A stretch of DNA of 64,000 bases from Bradyrhizobium macuxiense (GTDB taxonomy: Bacteria; Pseudomonadota; Alphaproteobacteria; Rhizobiales; Xanthobacteraceae): assembly GCF_007993935.1 (NCBI RefSeq), contig NZ_VITY01000002.1, positions 744,001 to 808,000 on the forward strand, read 5' to 3'. Numbering within the stretch: position 1 is the stretch's first letter; the number at the start of each line of letters is the position of its first letter. The notes below the pieces were generated by a model. It made no database searches, was not told the origin of the DNA, and was given only the letters and a program-made list of their open reading frames with translations. Position numbers and translations under genes: made by a program. Below are positions 63,228 through 64,000 of this stretch, in pieces.

Positions 63228-64000
63228 TCAAACCTGCTGCAAGAGCAAATCCAAATCCATCGAGGAGCGCCGGCCGATGTTCCGGTCGTTCGCGGCGAGG
63301 AATGCCTCCGCGGCACGGCGGCCCTCGTCGCGCAGCATGCAGAGAAAATCCCACTCGGCATTCAGCTTTGACGACACGCCGAGCTCGGCCAGCACCTTGC
63401 TCGCGATCAGATGAATGCGCATCTCAGCCCATTTGCGTCCCTCGGAGCTGCCGGCGTCCGCGACCTGCCGCAGCAGCGCGATCATGCGCAACTCCTTGAG
63501 CAGCGTGGCGTTGAATGCAACCTCGTTCAACCGATCGAGGATCTCGCGCGCAGAGCGCGGTGTCCCGGGTCGCTCGACCGGATTGACCGCGACGAGAAGC
63601 GTGTCATGCGAGTTGCACTCGCGTACGAGCGGCGTGATCGTCGGGTTCCCGGAGTAGCCGCCATCCCAATAGGGCTCGCCATCAATCTCTATTGCGCGGA
63701 ACAGAGTCGGCAAGCAGGCGGAAGCGAGCAGAACGTCGGGTGTAAGCTCGGCGTTGCGAAACACGCGCCCGCGGCCGGTATGAACGTTGGTCGCCGTCAC
63801 GAACAACCGGATCGGGGAGTTCGCGATCTGTCGAAAATCGACCGACTCGGCGAGGACCTGGTGCAAAGGGTTTGTACCGGCAAGATTCAGGTCGTAGGGC
63901 GAAAACACGCGGCTCGCCAGATCGAAGGCGAGATAGAAGGGCGACGTATCAAGGGTCCAGCGACCGAGGATGACGTCCAGCGGGCTTCGCCGAATGGGAC
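63228..64000 (-). CDS. Patatin-like phospholipase with DUF3734 C-terminal domain (partial)
   Basis: C-terminal 257 residues of a minus-strand gene that begins beyond the right edge. The catalytic Asp motif is in YWDGGYSGNPTITPL; the GxSxG serine is outside. FVTATNVHTGRGRVF and DVLLASACLPTLF fit patatin. The last 65 residues (MRIHLIASKVLAELGVSSKLNAEW by position, then FLCMLRDEGRRAAEAFL) match DUF3734. The protein would hydrolyse acyl esters, possibly PHB-related. The codons stay open to the window edge. Confidence 0.88.
   Translation of the reverse strand, partial: PIRRSPLDVILGRWTLDTSPFYLAFDLASRVFSPYDLNLAGTNPLHQVLAESVDFRQIANSPIRLFVTATNVHTGRGRVFRNAELTPDVLLASACLPTLFRAIEIDGEPYWDGGYSGNPTITPLVRECNSHDTLLVAVNPVERPGTPRSAREILDRLNEVAFNATLLKELRMIALLRQVADAGSSEGRKWAEMRIHLIASKVLAELGVSSKLNAEWDFLCMLRDEGRRAAEAFLAANDRNIGRRSSMDLDLLLQQV

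Noticed and set aside
1..64000. CRISPR arrays, tRNA or rRNA genes, insertion sequences, prophage
   Set aside because: No regularly spaced repeats, cloverleaf-like segments, transposase or phage proteins were seen; repeated elements are palindromic intergenic families.

Overview
The window looks like ordinary chromosomal DNA of a high-G+C alphaproteobacterium of the Rhizobiales, most like Bradyrhizobium or a close Nitrobacteraceae relative. This rests on gene content (fused indolepyruvate ferredoxin oxidoreductase, RibBX-type ribB, glutaryl-CoA dehydrogenase, a C-P lyase operon, many small rhizobial proteins), heavy use of GTG/TTG starts, strong G/C third positions that create long false antisense frames, and several families of intergenic palindromic repeats. 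I saw no tRNA, rRNA, insertion sequence, prophage or CRISPR array, so the window reads as core and metabolic DNA rather than a mobile island.

Layout. 1-4.7 kb: the start of a Tat-exported [2Fe-2S] oxidoreductase subunit (cut by the left edge), an enoyl-CoA isomerase-type crotonase, a periplasmic 5'-nucleotidase, an HDAC-like deacetylase and xseB. 5.2-9.9 kb: dxs, a nucleoside 2-deoxyribosyltransferase-like gene, tlyA and an overlapping TrmA/RlmD-type RNA methyltransferase. 10-17 kb: a nucleotidyltransferase, a DUF1194 vWA protein, clpS, a membrane protein, a DMT transporter, a class III cyclase, aroC and a histidine phosphatase. 17.3-18.6 kb: an ECF sigma / anti-sigma pair. 19-24.8 kb: DnaJ-like chaperone, lipoprotein, pdxH, SDR, small protein, CorA and an L,D-transpeptidase. 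24.9-32.5 kb: extensin-like protein, acyl-CoA ligase, DUF1499 protein, MBL hydrolase, glutaryl-CoA dehydrogenase and ribBX. 32.7-41.8 kb: CPA2 antiporter, DUF3124 protein, aminotransferase, Tat-exported amidohydrolase, small His/Trp-rich exported protein, aldo/keto reductase, PhoD-family phosphatase and a small exported protein. 42-48.5 kb: indolepyruvate ferredoxin oxidoreductase, divergent from a three-gene catabolic-looking operon (hotdog protein, carboxymuconolactone-decarboxylase-like protein, SDR). 48.6-53.9 kb: an RND efflux pump with a divergent TetR regulator.

53.9-61.7 kb is the most coherent system: a tightly overlapping C-P lyase operon phnGHIJKLMN on the minus strand, with an FMN-binding PPOX-family gene at its end and a divergent phnF repressor gene. 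A 32-nt near-perfect palindrome between phnG and phnF is a very good operator candidate. The operon encodes the core lyase and the ribose-phosphonate maturation enzymes; phnCDE and phnP are not next to it here. 61.7-64 kb holds a GntP-type permease and the C-terminal part of a patatin/DUF3734 protein, an arrangement I associate with 3-hydroxybutyrate metabolism.

No clearly undescribed large system was found. The most useful leads are regulatory or structural: the phnF/phnG palindrome, a terminator that doubles as coding sequence for a convergent gene, a 12-nt tandem repeat that supplies alternative tlyA start codons, repeat elements placed directly after stop codons, and a small catabolic operon of unknown substrate.
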